A stretch of DNA of 5,806 nt from Phycisphaerae bacterium (lineage in GTDB: Bacteria; Planctomycetota; Phycisphaerae; Sedimentisphaerales; Anaerobacaceae). The notes below the pieces were generated by a model, which worked only from the letters and a program-made list of their open reading frames with translations, was not told where the DNA came from and did no database searches. A program made the position numbers and the translations under genes. This document shows positions 5,458 to 5,806 of the stretch, piece by piece. The number at the start of each line of letters is the position of its first letter. Position 1 is the stretch's first letter. The DNA is taken from NCBI GenBank assembly GCA_030630315.1, contig DAOVNI010000117.1, forward strand, positions 1 to 5,806. The letters run 5' to 3'.

Positions 5458-5492
5458 GGCCGTCTTTTGGCCGAGGCCGAAAAAGACGGGCC
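5458..5492. other. Long hairpin next to the TCAAATY array
   Basis: CCGTCTTTT (5460-5468) pairs perfectly with AAAAGACGG (5481-5489). GGCC at 5469-5472 and 5475-5478 can pair inside with a two-base loop and a two-base bulge, and GG 5458-5459 can pair with CC 5491-5492 across a bulged G. No T-tract follows, so a terminator is unlikely. It looks like a palindromic intergenic element and belongs to no visible gene. Confidence 0.55.
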
Positions 5493-5646
5493 TCTATAAA
5501 AGGGCGAACCTGCACGTTTGAGTCGAAAATCGGGGTGATTTTGACAGGATTGACAGGATTAAGTCGTTGTCAATAAAGCAGTAAAAAAAATTTTGGAATT
5601 TTCGATTTTTGCCGGTGAGTACCTGCACTTTTGATTGATTTTGGGC

Positions 5647-5806
5647 GGGTTACGAGTTGCGGGTTGCGGGTTGCGGGTTGCGAGTTGAGAGTTGCGGGTT
5701 GCGAGTTGCGGGTTGCGGGTTGCGAGTTGCGGGTTGCGGGTTGCGGGTTACGGGTTGCGAGTTGCGGGTTACGGGTTACGAGTTGCGAGTTGCGGGTTGC
5801 GGGTTA
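5647..5806 (+). repeat. GRGTTRC heptamer minisatellite reaching the window edge
   Basis: There are 22 complete 7-bp units in unbroken phase plus six bases of a 23rd at the edge. Units are GGGTTGC, GAGTTGC or GGGTTAC, with one GAGTTGA at 5682-5688. Variation is almost confined to positions 2 and 6, both A/G. Four consecutive GGG units at 5731-5758 give G3-N4 spacing that could fold as a G-quadruplex. Seven is not a multiple of three, so the array is not a coding repeat. Its true length is unknown because it continues beyond the window. Confidence 0.95.

Larger units (their letters stand above)
5344..5646. other. Repeat-rich spacer without genes
   Basis: No supported gene lies here; a plus-strand frame at 5292-5576 is built partly from the repeats. 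The stretch holds a TCAAATY heptamer array, a long hairpin, a 9-bp tandem repeat (TTGACAGGA twice, 5541-5558), an A-tract followed by T-rich sequence, and a near-identical 14-bp pair (5508-5521 and 5621-5634, 13 of 14 matching, ACCTGCAC then G or T then TTTGA). Confidence 0.6.

Noticed and set aside
5292..5576. Plus-strand frame of 94 codons
   Set aside because: Part of it is the translated TCAAATY array and hairpin, and its start overlaps the HNH start on the other strand.
5647..5806. CRISPR array or eukaryotic telomere
   Set aside because: Seven-bp units without spacers are not CRISPR. The unit is not a standard telomere repeat, and the neighbouring genes are bacterial in type with Shine-Dalgarno sites.

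Overview
The window carries five protein-coding genes that I can support, with repeat-rich spacers between and beyond them. No gene fixes the taxonomy. A free-standing HNH-AP2 protein, together with short 7-9 bp direct repeats in AT-rich spacers, fits an uncultivated Planctomycetota-like bacterium (for example the Phycisphaerae). That is a low-confidence inference. No rRNA, tRNA, CRISPR array or insertion sequence is visible.

Layout. (1) 1-122: AT-rich leader with a promoter-like pair and a long imperfect inverted repeat. (2) 123-1409, plus strand: proA, the gamma-glutamyl phosphate reductase of proline synthesis, with a good ribosome binding site. (3) 1410-1646: spacer with an octamer repeat that begins inside the proA stop codon and a bulged hairpin. 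(4) 4221 down to 1647, minus strand: three genes, each overlapping the next by one base (TAATG, then TAGTG). In transcription order they are an unrecognised 162-aa protein, a 490-aa HExxH zinc-metallopeptidase-like protein and a 204-aa divergent dCTP-deaminase/dUTPase-fold protein. (5) 4222-4554: a 333-base regulatory spacer with two promoter candidates, a perfect 8-6-8 palindrome, a second inverted repeat and a terminator for the gene upstream. (6) 5298 down to 4555, minus strand: an HNH endonuclease with a C-terminal AP2 domain and an N-terminal cysteine cluster. (7) 5299-5806: 508 bases without a gene, made of several families of short tandem repeats and hairpins and ending in a 160-bp heptamer array that runs off the window.

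How the genes work together. proA is housekeeping and converges on the three-gene operon. The operon looks like an accessory cassette between a housekeeping gene and a mobile-type HNH gene. It has its own candidate promoter and operator, its genes are tightly coupled, and it pairs a nucleotide-pool or nucleotide-binding protein with a cytoplasmic protease-like protein and a small helical partner. I do not recognise this three-gene combination as a named system. A nucleotide-sensing or nucleotide-depleting stress or anti-phage module is a reasonable hypothesis, but the sequence alone does not show it.
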